Of a stretch of 64,000 nt of DNA, positions 12,601 through 27,000 are shown in pieces. Numbering within the stretch: the first letter of the stretch is position 1; each line of letters starts with the position of its first letter. Where the stretch lies: assembly GCF_011386835.1 (NCBI RefSeq), contig NC_088792.1, positions 60,702,081-60,766,080 on the forward strand, given 5' to 3'. Both the position numbers and the translations under genes were made by a program. The DNA comes from Chrysemys picta bellii. Its lineage: Eukaryota > Chordata > Testudines > Emydidae. Below the pieces are notes generated by a model that had not been told where the DNA came from, did not search any database, and saw only the letters and a list, made by a program, of their open reading frames with translations.

Positions 12601-15600
12601 AACATTGAATCTTTCTCACACTTGTTATCTAACTGTCTGTACTGAGCTAGCTTGATTATCACTTCAAAAGTTTGTTTTCTCTTAATTAATTGGCCTCTCA
12701 GAGGTGGTAAGACAACTCCCACCTGTTTATGCTCTCTGTCTGTGTGTGTATATATATCTCCTCAATATATGTTCCATTCTATATGCATCCGAAGAAGTGG
12801 GCTGTAGTCCACGAAAGCTTATGCTCTAATAAATTTGTTAGTCTCTAAGGTGCCACAAGTCCTCCTGTTCTTCTTTTTGCGGATACAGACTAACACGGCT
12901 GCTACTCTGAAAGAGTTATTGAGACATTAAAGAAGATAAAATATATGTACAGATGAGTCAGTCTATAATTCCAAATGGTAGCAGAGATGTAGTGATCTGC
13001 CGGTTTCCCAAAAGTCTCTCAGGGTGACCCAGAATAACTCATGGAATCTCTATCTCCATGTTCATTTATTCTGCCCTGTTAGAATCCAAACAGTATAGAG
13101 ATGAAGGATTTTCCCCTGAATCCATATTCATAGTTTTCTTCCCACAGAAAACAAGCCGACAGGGTCAATACCCCTGTGGGCTTTTCCTTTGATGGCAGAG
13201 AGTGAGGAATAGATTTGGAGTCTTTGACCTTCGATCATCACACACAATGACCACTTGCTTTGAAATTAACACTTTTCTGTTAAAGTTCTTCATTTGCATT
13301 CCACAAGGCTTCTTTCTCATTTGATGGGTTATTTACTGACAGAGGCATACACTATGTGAATATTTGCTACAGCATTATAACGGGATCCAGATAAGTGAAA
13401 ACTATGCATTAGTTAAAACAATGCATTGACATCCCATTAGTTTTCATGAAGTTTAAACAGTAAATACATTCTGATACATTTAACAATCACTTTGATCTAT
13501 ACTAATACACAAGTGAATTGGCCTGGCTTCCAGCTATGCATCTGTAAGCATTCAGTGAAGTCTGGGGCTTTGGCATGAGCTAGCATCTGATCTCACAGTG
13601 TCACAGCTATGTGACCATCTTTCATTTTTTTTAAATCCCTGCAAGGGATTATTGTACTTTACCAATACTTTTAGATTATTTTTCCTTTGGAAAGGAATAA
13701 GGCCCTGATCCTGCAAAGACTTAGGTACATGCTTTATGCACTGTGAGTAGCCCCATTGACTTCTGATGAGAACTTGAATTCTGTGGAACTAGTCACAAGG
13801 CATAATGTTAAGCATGCACTTTGAAGGATTGGGGCCTCAGGAAATTGGATTAACTCTCTTTGAGGACACTGAGGTTTTTAATATTGCAAAGAGATGGAGA
13901 GATGTCTAATTTTACTATTTATTCTCTTAATGGGAGTTAGTGAAAGCAGCAGCAACAAAAAAAGCTAATCCAACTGTTAAAGGGCCTGTGGCTGCACCCA
14001 ATAGCTACATTCACCACTTCCTGTGTCAAATCCAGCGAAAGAATAAAAACTGGGGGAGCTGGAAAAATGCAGCCTGAAATCTTAGTTTTGATTTTCTTTT
14101 TTTATATTTTTTCTGGAAAAGCTCTTACAGAACTACCAGGATTACCGTGCCATTTAGCACTAAGGAAACTGCTGGTCTGGAACCACTGTACGCTAGCTCC
14201 TGTTTTTGTTCCCTGTAGGTATTATTCTCTGTGCTCCGTAGCGCATTTTTTCTCGGACAGAGCTCCCCATACTTGGAAAGTGTTGCCAATGCTCGAGGTG
14301 CTGCCTATGAAGTGTACAAGGTTATCAATAAGGTACTTAATGTCACTTTTCTAGCAGTCTGAAATTTCTGATTTATTTCTCAAAAAATTCAAAAAGTGGA
14401 TGAACTCTATAGACTCATACCATTGAAAACAGAAATAAGACAACATTTCTATTCATATTAAGAAGACACAAGCCTTAACCAAAGCCCTAAATGTGCTTAT
14501 TGCAAACTTGGGGGAAATTCAGATCTATAGCTCAACTTTACAGATTGGGGCCCTCTTTCCTGTTAGGTTTGTCATTCCCTTATTTATTTAATTATTTTAT
14601 TTATTTGAGTAAGTGGTGAAGAGCTAAGTGAAATGACATTGCTCTTTAAAACACAAGTATATGGAGTAGACATGATTTCAGTTAAACTGCTTTTGATTTG
14701 GAGATTAACAGTGCTGTTGAAAGCTATGGTAATACTGTTGCTCGGGAAGAGGGGGATACCACACTTTCAGTAACTAACTCTTAGAATTTTGTACATCAGT
14801 TTGTTATATATCTGCAGTCTCAGGTTCATATTAGGTTAGAACAAAGGGCTGAGTTTTGTCTTCTGTTATGGCCATAAATGCCGATCGGTTTCAGTGAGCT
14901 TGTGTGGATATATCAAAGTGTGGAATATTGCCCAGACAAACTAAATTAAGGGTGATCAAACTCTGTGTAACCACCTCTGGAGTTGGTTGTTCCTGACCTA
15001 TTACAGTAAGCAAGTTTTTAGGGGACTTGCCCCGGACTACAGCAACAATGGCTACAGAGGCTCAGGACTCTGATTCCCAGATTGCCTAGAACATACATAA
15101 GAACATAAGAACGGCCGTACTGGGTCAGACCAAACGTCCATCTAGCCCAGTATCCTATCTACCGACAGTGGCCAATGCCAGGTGCCCCAGAGGGAATGAA
15201 CCTAACAGGTAATAGTCAAGTGATCTCTCTCCTGCCATCCATCTCCACCCTCTGACAAACAGTCTAGGGACACCATTCCTTACCCATCCTGGCTAATAGC
15301 CATTAATGGACTTAACCTCCATGAATTTATCCAGTTCTCTTTTAGACGCTTTTATAGTCCTAGCCTTCACAACCTCCTCAGGTAAGGAGTTCCACAAGTT
15401 CACTGTGGCTGCGTGAAGAAGAACTTCCTTTTATTTGTTTTAAACCTGCTGCCTATTAATTTCATTTGGTGACCCCAAGTTCTTGTATTATGGGAATAAG
15501 TAAATAACTTTTCCTTATCTACTTTCTCCACATCACTCATGATTTTATATACCTCTATCATATGCCCCCTTAGTCTCCTCTTTTCCAAGCTGAAAAGTCC

Positions 15601-18600
15601 TAGCCTTTTTAATCGCTCCTCATATGGGACCTGTTCCAAACCCCTTATCATTTTAGTTGCCCTTCTCTGAACCTTTTCTAATGCCAGTATATCTTTTTTG
15701 AGATGAGGAGACCACATCTGTACGCAGTATTCAAAATGTGGGCATACCATCGATTTATATAAGGGCAGAGTCCTGGATGGAGATAGAACAAGCTGGAAGC
15801 TACTACCAGAACCAATCGGAAACCAGAACTCAGAGACAAAGGGTTTGGTTTTATTTTTGGTTGTGCTGGTCTTGGAGTGGAGCAGAGAGAGCCTAGGAGG
15901 TGTCCCCTTTAAACTTCCCATTCCTACTCAAAGAGAAGTTCTGAACTCTGCCGGTGGTTACTGGGTCATTGAAAAGTGTCAGTCCAACAGAGATCAGCAA
16001 CCTGGGAAGTGGAGGAGCAATTCCAGGTCAGGCTATTTAGCGCCAGGCTAATTTTCCATTGGACTTCAGACCAGGGAGCCTCAGGATGATGGTATCTTTT
16101 TAGGGGTGAAGACTTTGTAATAAATCCCCAGTTTGTTGATTTTGCTTGTGCATTTTAAGCCCACCAACAATTACAGGCTGCATCACTCCTCCAAGAACTA
16201 ATTCTCAACCCACATTCTGCCTAGGCAAATGTTGGGAGGGAGCTAAGGGATTTGTGCCCATTGTAAATGTTGGGAGATGGATGATTTAAGGTATAGTTGA
16301 TGTTTTATTATTCTAGTTACTCCTGTTCTTCCCATGTCCCCTATCCCAAAATGCTTTGCAGGGTATACACAAGGATTGCATTTCACTGATATGCAGAATC
16401 CTCTGGGGTGAAATTCAGCAACCAATGATCAGTTAAACTGCTATGTAGTGTTACAGTGTTTCTTTTACTGTCCTAAACAACTTATCCATCAAAAGCCACA
16501 ACTGTAAAATCACAGAAATGTGTAATACCTTTTCAAAATCTCTCTCCAGCACCGTCTTCTAGATAGCAGTGCCAAGGAAGGATACAGACCAGACAAGCTC
16601 AAAGGAGACATTACATTCAAAAACATCCATTTCTGTTACCCATCTAGACCTGATGTTAAAGTAAGTGTTCTTATTAAATTAATCTTTGCAGTGAAAAGCT
16701 GCTGCCATTATCTGTGTGACCAAAAAGAAAACTAATATTTTATCAATTTAATGTGTTTAAAAAAAATGAATTAAAATAAAATGTCCATCCTGTACTCTGG
16801 ATGTAAGGTCTAGTTGAAAGAACATAGGATTCTATTCCCAGCTCTGCCATTGTCCTGCAAAGTAACACTTGGCAAGTCACTTCACCTCTCTCTTCCTCAG
16901 TTTCCCCATCTGTAAAATGGAAATAGTAATACTGACCTCCTCTTTAAAGTCCTTTGAGATATATGGATGAAATGTACTATGTGAGAGTGAAATGTTATTA
17001 TACTAGTTATAAAAATACAACAATAATGCAGGATGAATGTCCTTCCAAAACTAAAGCTCTGTCTTCACCACCATTATCCACCTTTTCTTCATTTTCACCT
17101 GCTGGAAAAAGCAAGGGAGAACAAATGGGGCTTACAGCATAACCTGAAGGTGAGTAAATTTGGCCTCTGGTGAATTGAATCAGAAGCAAATTCTTCTTTC
17201 AAGCTCCTCACCAAGAATGCCTCACCTCCAGCCCTCATGTGGTTAAATCCAGAAAGCTGTTTGTGTCAGTGCTTCAGAAGATCTCAGTTGCTGTGATATC
17301 CCATGTGGGGAGAGGTAATCTTGGAGATAGCCAGGACTCAACCTATTTTAAGGTCTATTGGTTAAAGCCATTATTCTAAATCACTCCTGACAATGAAATG
17401 GAAGCCAGTGCAGATCACAGAGCATGGAGGTAAGATTCTCCCTACAGATAATGCCCTCTAAGAAACAGACTGCCATACTCTCCTCCAGCTGAAGTTTGTG
17501 AGGGGAGTCATCTTGTTGTACAGTCTCATGTATGGTACTTTGCAGTAATACTTCTTTCTGGATTGACATGTGTACCAGAATTGAAAGTTCAGAACCTTCT
17601 GGCCAAGTGTAAAAGACAAACAAAATGCTATTAGCCACTACTGAATCCTGCGTGCAAAGGCAACTGTGGAGCCAACAGGTTAAAAACTCACTTGAGTGTG
17701 CTGCTATTAGCTGTGCCAGTTCTTCGGATGGGTTCCTACAAGCATAAACTCAGTCATCTCTGAGGTGAGTCATAGCTGACTTGCCTGCATCAAACCCACC
17801 CTGTAACTTCCTGGCTAAGCCAGTCAACTTCTCCCAGCTGGGTCTCATGAAACAGAGAACTAGAGCTATGTTATCTGAATACTGAAGACAGTGTAGTCTG
17901 TACTTTCTCACTGTCTTCCCCTAATGATTTTGCATACAAACTGAGCAGGAGGGTGACAAGACAGAATCCCACATCACCCTACACAAGAGAAATCCGGGGC
18001 CGGATGAGCCACACTTTGGGCCTGTGGCTGGAATGGGATGGAGCCATTCAAGAATGATTTCATCCATCCCTTCCAGAGTTCACCCTGTGTCAGCAGTGGG
18101 TCATTATCAATGGTATCAAAGGTAGCTGGCAAAGCTAAAAGAATCATCCTGGATACCTGGTTCTCATCAATCACCAGCCAAAGATGATCAACATACAAGA
18201 TCAAGGCAGTCTCCATTTCGTACCTAAATTTGGAATGAACCGGGTCACAGAGAGCTGAAGATTCTAGTTATCGTCAGCGTTACCTTGACATGCCCTTTCC
18301 TGCTTTACCTAGAAAGGGAGGTTAGAGATGGGATGGTTGTGACAAGAAATGATGTTAAAGGGGTGGAGAATGATGCTCTTGCTTGGTCAAGCAAACACCA
18401 AAGCTTATCTGCTATTAGCTTACTGGAAAACTGGAGCTCTTCTGGTATAGTATGAGGAGCCGAGAACAATATTACTGTTGTTTTGATCTTCTATTGCAAA
18501 AAATGTGTAGTCCTAAATCAGCCTAAATATCAACATACATAAGAGTTTCCATAGGAGACAAATATTTTGGCCAGTTATAATATTAGACATTTATAAGACG

Positions 18601-19513
18601 GGATAAATGGACTGAGGTAAAATGTTCCTAAATGTGAACATCGCAACAAAAGTGTCATTACTCCATAACTAATCCCTCCCTAGTAAATTCTAGAGATTGC
18701 TGAACCCTGACTCTTCATTCCATTGGGGATATTAAAACACCCACTTTGTTTTCAGAGCCAAAGGTTTTTTCTTAGGACAGTCTTTATAGAATAAGAATAG
18801 AACAAAGCAAGATTTTTATTAGTAATAAAACTTTTTTCTTGTCATCTTCAAAGTGCTTTCCAACCAGGCTTGGAACAAAGAACTGAAAGCAGGCCTGGGA
18901 GTTCAATACACTGTTAGACCAGACATCTCATTATTGGCTTGATCATGATGCCAAGCATCTTAATAGATCTTTTTTTAAACAAACCATTTATTTAAGTAGC
19001 TCTACATTTACTGGACTAACATATAAAGATTATATTTCCAGATTCTCAAGGGCCTGAACCTGAAAGTTCAATCGGGGAAGACCATCGCTCTGGTTGGCTC
19101 TAGTGGCTGTGGCAAAAGTACTGCTATTCAGCTGCTACAGAGATTCTATGATCCAGTCCAAGGAGAGGTTAGTTTGCATGAACTGTCGATATTCCTGGCT
19201 ACTAGGATGAAGATTAGGATGACTAGATTACAACTATACTTTAAAAGGACATTACACAAAATTGGATTCTTAAAAGAACAAAAGATACGTAGCATCCAAC
19301 GAAATTCTGATACTGATTTTTCATTACTTGTATGCCATGATGAGAATATTGTAAAAACCTAGATAGGACTTTACTGATATTAAGGAAGTCAAAATCTGGA
19401 TTTAAATATTTGAGGATATTGTTATGCTATACAAAGCACACGGGATCTTTTCAGGGAGAAAAGGCAAATACGCTGCATTTATTGAAAATACAACAGTTAG
19501 CATATGCTTTTTA

Positions 19514-19572
<59 letters not shown>

Positions 19573-20971
19573 CTGCCAGTTTATGTTGATAGTTTCCAGT
19601 TAGTTGTAGCTCGAGTCAATCTAATGGCCAGTTAGATTGAGCACGAGTGTGGAGCTGGGCTCAGTCGATCACGATCCGAGGCTTTGCAGGACTGAACCCA
19701 GAGTTCCATGACAAAACACCCCAGCTTTATAGTTGTAAATTCCCATTTGAGTCCATAAATTTTGCAATGTCATCCTGTGCTTAAGTGGTGTTCATCTTGG
19801 GGTTTTCTGCTGTTATCATTTGATGGTTATCAAATGATGTCAGGCTTCCCATCGTTATCTCCTATTTGTTGTCTCACCTTCGGTGGTGCCTGCCTCACCT
19901 TTGAGGTAGTCAATGCTGTTAACATGTTTAGCATCAGATACAATGGATGTTTACTGATTGTCTCCTGGTCTTTCCAAGTCTCTCACTTTTTCTTTACCAT
20001 CTAGACATATGTGATAGCTTTCACACCTTATCTTTTCCTGATGTATGCATTCCTCATTCACACAAACAATCTCTTACAGAAACCTTCAAAGGTATAGAGA
20101 CAGCAGTATTTTATATTCAGCAGAATACATTGTAAATCAAGCCTTGCTAAATCTTATAACTAAAACAATTCACATTGGGGCTTTAGGCCCTCAACATTCC
20201 TCTAATCTCCTTAACATAGATACAATACAAGATCCTGTCTCTTACATACTAAAACCTTAAAACAAAGAAATGTTTATTTAACTAGAGTGCCTAATTTGTA
20301 ATACATATAGGAAACCATAGTAGACATTATAACTTATCCTAAAACAAAAGGGTGACCATAATCAATCATAAGGATTGTTCTGGTCTGTCATTCCTTTCTG
20401 CTATTCAAAAAGGGTGGCTGGCAGGATGAAATCAAATCATACATTAATTCTCAAAGTACAATTATAAAACACTGCTCCGAAAATATCCTTTTTGTTTATC
20501 CTGCTCCTTCCATTCTTCTAATCTGAGGTGATCGTGAAGATATATTTTTAATTTTTCCTGGTCATTTTGTTTAAATGTTATTGCTTTATTCCATGTGAGA
20601 AGCTGCTAAACAAATACTTAAGTCAATTATTATATCATTATTATTCTACCATTATAAGAACTAATTATTTTAAACATAATACATTTCCTCAAACTCTTCA
20701 TTTATGCCTTTCCACTCAGGTTACCTTAGATGGACGAGATATTCGGACACTTAATATAAAATGGCTAAGAGAACATATTGGCCTTGTAAGCCAGGAGCCT
20801 ATTTTGTTTGCTACAACAGTAGCTGAGAACATTCGCTGTGGCAGAGAGGGTATTACTGATTCTGAAATTGAGAAAGCAGCTAAAAAAGCCAATGCTTTTG
20901 ATTTTATATCCAGACTGCCTGAGGTGAGTTCATGTACTTTTGAGCACTTTATAACTATGACGGATTCTTTG

Positions 20972-21030
<59 letters not shown>

Positions 21031-24000
21031 CTTCTGAATTTTTGTGGCCCAAATTCTCTGCTGGTGCAAATAGATGGTGCTTCACTAGCTTTTCACTAAT
21101 GTTTTGTCATTTATTCCAATTGACAATTTGGCCCACAATGTTCTTAATTTACAATACTAACTGTATTTCATGTGGGCAACATTTTTTAATAGGGTGGATA
21201 AGGAATTTCTATGGACAATGAGAGATTTTTTTTTACCAAAAACACTGAATGTAATTGGCCAAGACAGTTCTTTTAGAAGTAATTATTCTTAAAGCGTTTA
21301 TTGGAGCATCCATCATAAAACTTTTTAAAAGAGGGAATTTCTGTTTGTGATGGTAACAATATGATGGGAGTGGGGGTGTAAAAGGATTTCAACTGACCCC
21401 TTCTGCAATCTCTATGCTCCTCTTGTTTTCTCAGAAATTTAACACCATGGTGGGGGAAAGGGGAGCTCAGCTGAGCGGAGGGCAGAAACAGCGAATTGCT
21501 ATTGCCCGTGCCCTGGCAAGGAATCCCAGGATTCTGCTGCTGGATGAAGCCACGTCTGCTCTGGACACTCAGAGTGAATCTATTGTGCAAGCAGCTCTTG
21601 ATAAGGTAGGAATCCTATTGCTAGAGTTATCAATCAATCAGTGTTAAGAAACACAACAACCATATGGCAAGCTTGACATTAAAGGTTATAGCATGCCATC
21701 CTTTTTTAAGCACAGCTCTCCACTGGTTTCAAGGAGGGCATTGAAATCAATAGGGATGCATGCTCAAATTTTGGTGTCAGGATATGACCCTGTAATATTT
21801 AATCAAAACTCCATTAAGCAATCTCGGGTTGCCACCCCTGAAGCCCCTCCCCGTCTTCCACCTCTTTCCCAGAGGCCCTGCCTCCATTACTCGCTCCTCT
21901 CCCCACGCCCCCACGCCCCATTGCTCGCTGTACCATCTCAAGGAGCTTGCCTGCAGGTAGGAGGTGGCCTGGCTGAGCAGAGGCTGGTACACATTAATGA
22001 CCTGGCACTCTCCCTGCCCTGCGGTGACTGAGCTTTTGGTTCAGGTGCCATAGGGTTGCCAGGTCACCAAAAGCTGGGCACCTGGAAACCCTAAATCGCA
22101 CCTGGACACAGAAGCCAAAAGCCAGACTGTCCGGATAAAACCCAGACAGGTGGCAACCCTAAAGCAATCACAGGCTCTGTTTCTGTTAGTGTCATTCCTG
22201 ATTGCCAGGATATTTGCATGTGGACAGAAGTCCTCTTCTTTAATGCTGGCCTCCACCACATCCTGCCTCACATCACAATTGCTTGCCTGGTGGTAAACTG
22301 TGAATGTGGCATCAGGAATTTAACTCCTACATTATCAAAGCAAGGTGCCAGCATTGTATGGATTTCTACAGGGCAATAATAAAAATACATTGTGCTTATC
22401 CAGCACTGTATCTTCTCCAATCACTAAACAGATGTTTTAATAATCTTCATAACACTGATGTGTATTTGTATATAACCAGTGTTGTATCCTAAAAATAAGC
22501 TCTATTAAAAAAGCCGGCCTCCCATTAGTACTCAGTAATAGTAAACACAGAATAGCATAAGTTCTATGCATGGCTCAAGGGCACTATATGGCCCCCAGCA
22601 TTTATCTGCAATTAATTTTAAGTCTATGGGCTTAAATTCTGCCTTCACTTATACCCATCTGACCACACTGATATCCGTTAGGTTTGCAACCCTCCAGGAT
22701 TGGCTTGGAGTCTCCCAGAATCGGCATTGATCTCCCAGTGACCATTGGAAGCAATCCAGGAGATTTTAATAGGATATTTTAAGAAAATGACATTGTCGTG
22801 TTGGGAAAAAAAATCTCCTGGAATAGCTTCAGTCAGAGTTGGCAACCCTAATATCAGTGATAGTGCACGGTGTAATTGAGGGTAGTATTTGGGTGCTGAG
22901 CCCTTATATTCTGCATAGATAATATCATTATTTATACTGAATTACACACACACACTACATGAAAAGACCATTAAGATTCCAAAGTCAAGCACTCAAAATT
23001 TAGGGAATGACAGAATTAAAGTTGCTTGGTGAGCATTAATAAACCCTTGTGTGTCTGCATTAGGGGACAGTCTTCGGTTACATGATCACTGGATCAGGGT
23101 GGACACCCGCTCCTGCCCTGAGCGGCTTAAAACAGCCCTAGGAAAGGGCTGTGGGAGGAGAAAGCAGCCACTGGGCTGATTGGAGGAAGCAGGCAGAGCT
23201 GCAGCCACGCCCCAAACAGAGCCCAGCTGACCCCTATAAGAGGCTGCGAGCGAGGAGCCGAGGCAGTCTCTCTCTGCCTTCAGAGAGAGAAGGGCCTGGC
23301 TGCTGGGAAGCTCATGGTGCCTAGAGTGAGGCAGGGCTGGGGAAAGGCCAGAGGGGCTGGGGAGCTCAAAGCTGGCAATTCCCCAGGCTGCAGGGCGTTA
23401 TCCAAGGCCCCAGAGAGGCACTGGGTTGCAGAGATAGGCAGCAGGTCCAGACCCAACCTTGCCTATGATGAGTGGCTTACACTGCAGTCTGCCTCAGGGC
23501 GCGGGGGCTAGTTGGTGACTGGCAGTAGCCTACAACTGAGGTGAAGTAGGGATAGGGGATGGGGATTCCCCGGGGAGGGGAGACCCTGAGAGAGAGAGAG
23601 AGAGAGAGAGAGATGAAAGGGGCACTGGAGTCCAGGGAGGGATGGAGCCAAACGGCAGTGGGACACCGGCCAGCAGAGGGTGCTCAAGAGGCTGGATGAG
23701 CTAATTGCCAGAAGAGACAGTAGGAGGCGCCGCAGGGGTGAGTCCCATTGCTGCAATCACATATTATTTCTTCCACAGGGCCCCTGCTTCATTCATTGCA
23801 CAGGATAGTGCTATTCAACATTCAGTGCTTGTCAATATTTCTTTTTATCCTCCGCATTCAATGTATGCCCCCATGCCATTCAAACCCTGCTCTGAAAACA
23901 AAATTATTAACTTCCTCATGGGCTTTTTTATACCTCTCATCACTCTAGTATCTGAGTGCTTCATAAACACTAATGAATTTATCTTCACAACACCCCCGAC

Positions 24001-27000
24001 AGGTAAGGTGGTAGTATTACTCCCATATCACAGAAGGGGAACTGAGACACAGAGATGTTAATGTTGAAAGTGCATACTACTTTTGGGTGCATGATCTGCG
24101 ATGCCCAGGACTCAATATTTCAGAGAATTGTGCATTATACAGCGCTATATATGTTAAAAGCACATCTCCCATTGACTTCAGTTGCAGCCGTGAATGCTCA
24201 GCACTTCTGCAAATCAGACCCCACTGCCTCAAGTCAGGCATCCAGAAAATGAGGACTACACAATTAGTACCAGCATCACATAGTAATAGGGTGACCAGAT
24301 GTCCCAATTGTATAGGTCTAGTCATGATTTTTGGGTCTTTTTCTTATATAATTCCTATTTACCTCTACCCCTTGTCCCGATTTTTCACACTTGCTGTCTG
24401 GTCACCCTACATAGTAACTCTGTGGCAGAGACAGGGCTAGAATCCAGTTCTCCAGGGCAGTATTCAACTGCTATAACAACGAGACCATCCTTTCTTTTCC
24501 TGCAATTCTCTGCCTCATTCACTACACACCTTACAACTTCTGCAACAAATAAGGTGGGTTTCCTGCATAACTTTGATTCCTTCCATAATCACTGTTCATT
24601 CTGCTCTCCCTACTCTTGTTTCCTGTGCCTGGAGCCACAACTCCCCCTGACTATAGGGAGGAGAAATTGCAGGCAAAGTCCTGCTCAGGCCCCACAGTCC
24701 TGGGCTGGAACATGCTTAGTCTCTCTGTGGGGATGGTGCATGTGCACTCCTGTCCTACAATGCAGCGAGCTCAGACTGTCTCTTTGGGGAATTTAGCTGT
24801 TGAGCTCTAAGAAGTCTCTACTGAACACATGAAAATTGAGATTTTCAGAGCCTCATAACTCGGCCACATTTGGGCAGATTTTCATGGGAATGGTAAAAGG
24901 CGCATCCCTGATAACCAGTGAGACATGCCCATCTCCTCCAAATTTTCAAGTCCCTGCTCTCGAGCATTTAGGTGATAAAGCTTCTCAATTAAACAGTTAT
25001 AAGAATTTTTTTAATATGTGCAAAACAACATTATTTTTTTTCTAACCTCATTCTGAGACACCATTGAACCATTTTTGCTGAAATTAAAAAAAAAAAAAAG
25101 ACAGCCGAGGCATTTACCAGCATGGAAGATTTCAGCCCAAATAATTAAATGTTGGCGAAGTTATAAGCATCTGACAACAGGTCTTACAATTGGAAGTGTC
25201 AGGCAACCTTAGCTATAGGAATTGGTACTTGCATAGTAGCCTATAAAATGAATCCACTTTTCCCTGTCATTATTATAAATGTGAATTTTGTAATCAGAAG
25301 TGTCCTTTGCAAGTATGCATGGAAATAATGATCAGCTATAAAGGGTCAGAAGGGCTTTTACGCTTGTATTTTCCACACTATTGCTGTGGTGTTAGGTAGA
25401 GATTTTTTGTTTTTTTTTTCACCACATTTTAAAGTAAATCTCTCGTTTTTTTTTCCCCCGGTAAGGCTAGGGCTGGACGTACCACCATTGTGATAGCGCA
25501 CCGGCTCTCCACAATCCGGACAGCTGACATTATTGCTGGATTTCACAACGGTGTTGTTGTTGAACAGGGAACACACAATGAACTCATGACACAGAAGGGT
25601 GTCTACACTTCTCTTGTGATGCAGCAGGTAATGAGATGTGATCGAGCACTCCTGACTAAATGCTTCAGATGTACTGGCCATCTCTCTACTCCAGAAAATT
25701 ATCTGTATATCTCACTCACAGGTGCTGATTTTTGTATTTGCTGGTGGGTGCCCTTCCTGTATGACCTGTGGGCAGGGACTCGGGGGGGGGGGGGGGTTTG
25801 AGGCTGAGCAGGGGTGGGACATCTGGGTAGAATGTGGGTGGGGCCTTAGGGAGGAAGAGGCCAATCAAGGGAGGGGCCCTGGGGTAGAGTGGTGGGCAGG
25901 GCCTTCAGGTGGAGCAGGGGCGGGGCCACAGCCCAGGGGCCCACAAAACATTATCCAGCCATGGGAGAGCTGAACACCCCCTATTTTTTTCGGTGGGTGC
26001 TTGAGCCACGGAGCACCCACAGTGTCGGCGCCTATGATCTCACTGATACTATTGCTGACACATGCAGGTTCTGCACTCAAACAGCTGGGCCATTTTCGCT
26101 TTGCAGTTTCTGCATGTTTTCTAGTTGAGTGAAAGTTGATCAGTCAATCTTGTTTATGAGTTTTTCACCGGTAGCAGTGCTTCACGTTTTTCACCGGTAG
26201 CAGTGCTTCATGTTTACCCAAAGTAATGAGTCAAAAACATAACTGAGCAGAAGAGGTGGATGACCTCATAGAGCTGTTAGATCTCAGATTTGACTGACCT
26301 ATACAGATACCGGGGGGAACATACAGAGCCAAATTCTCTGCTGGTGTAAGTTGCAATTGCACCAACTTATCCTGGCAGAGAACTTGGCCTATACAAATTA
26401 CAATGTGAAAGTGGCCACGAAACCAGTGTCTTTGTTTGTTTCCATACCAAGTATACTGTTCCTTCCCCTTGCTGCAAAGTGTCTTGTGACTGTGTATCAC
26501 TGTTCTTTGCTTGTCACTAGGGTCATAGTGGAAACACTCAAAATGGGATGTCAGAAGATGAAGACTGTGAGGAAGAGGATCTAGATGATCTCAAGATGGA
26601 GAACCTAACTGATGTTGGTGATTTTGAAGAACCAGGAGTCATTGAGATGGGAAGCATTCCTAAGGGATCCAGAAGGCATAAAAGCAGAAAGACCTCTTCT
26701 AAGAAAAAGTTGTCTGAAAAGAAGAAGAAAACAAAGGAGAAAGAGGTTAGTGTTAAAATGTAGTTTAATCCTAAAGTTTAGTGATAGCTTGTAAGAATAG
26801 GAACAAAGGTGATTCTGTTTACTTTTTTTAAAAGGCCTTAAGCCATGTCACCTTTGCTATGATCCTGTCATATGCATCATTGACCTGGGTGAATACTTGA
26901 ATTGGGAATCTTCAGGGAGAACACAGGTCTAAATAAATCAGTCTGACCTCTTGAGACCAAACTAACTGATACACAATTTGGTGTTAAGGAGCTTTATGCT

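Noticed and set aside
19515..19564. CRISPR-like or satellite array
   Set aside because: Plain dinucleotide repeat; no spacers, and the genome is vertebrate.
26326..26400. Small imperfect hairpin (ccaaattctctgctgg ... ccaacttatcctggcagaga)
   Set aside because: Short, with no duplication; ccaaattctctgctgg also occurs near 21049, so probably an old repeat scrap.
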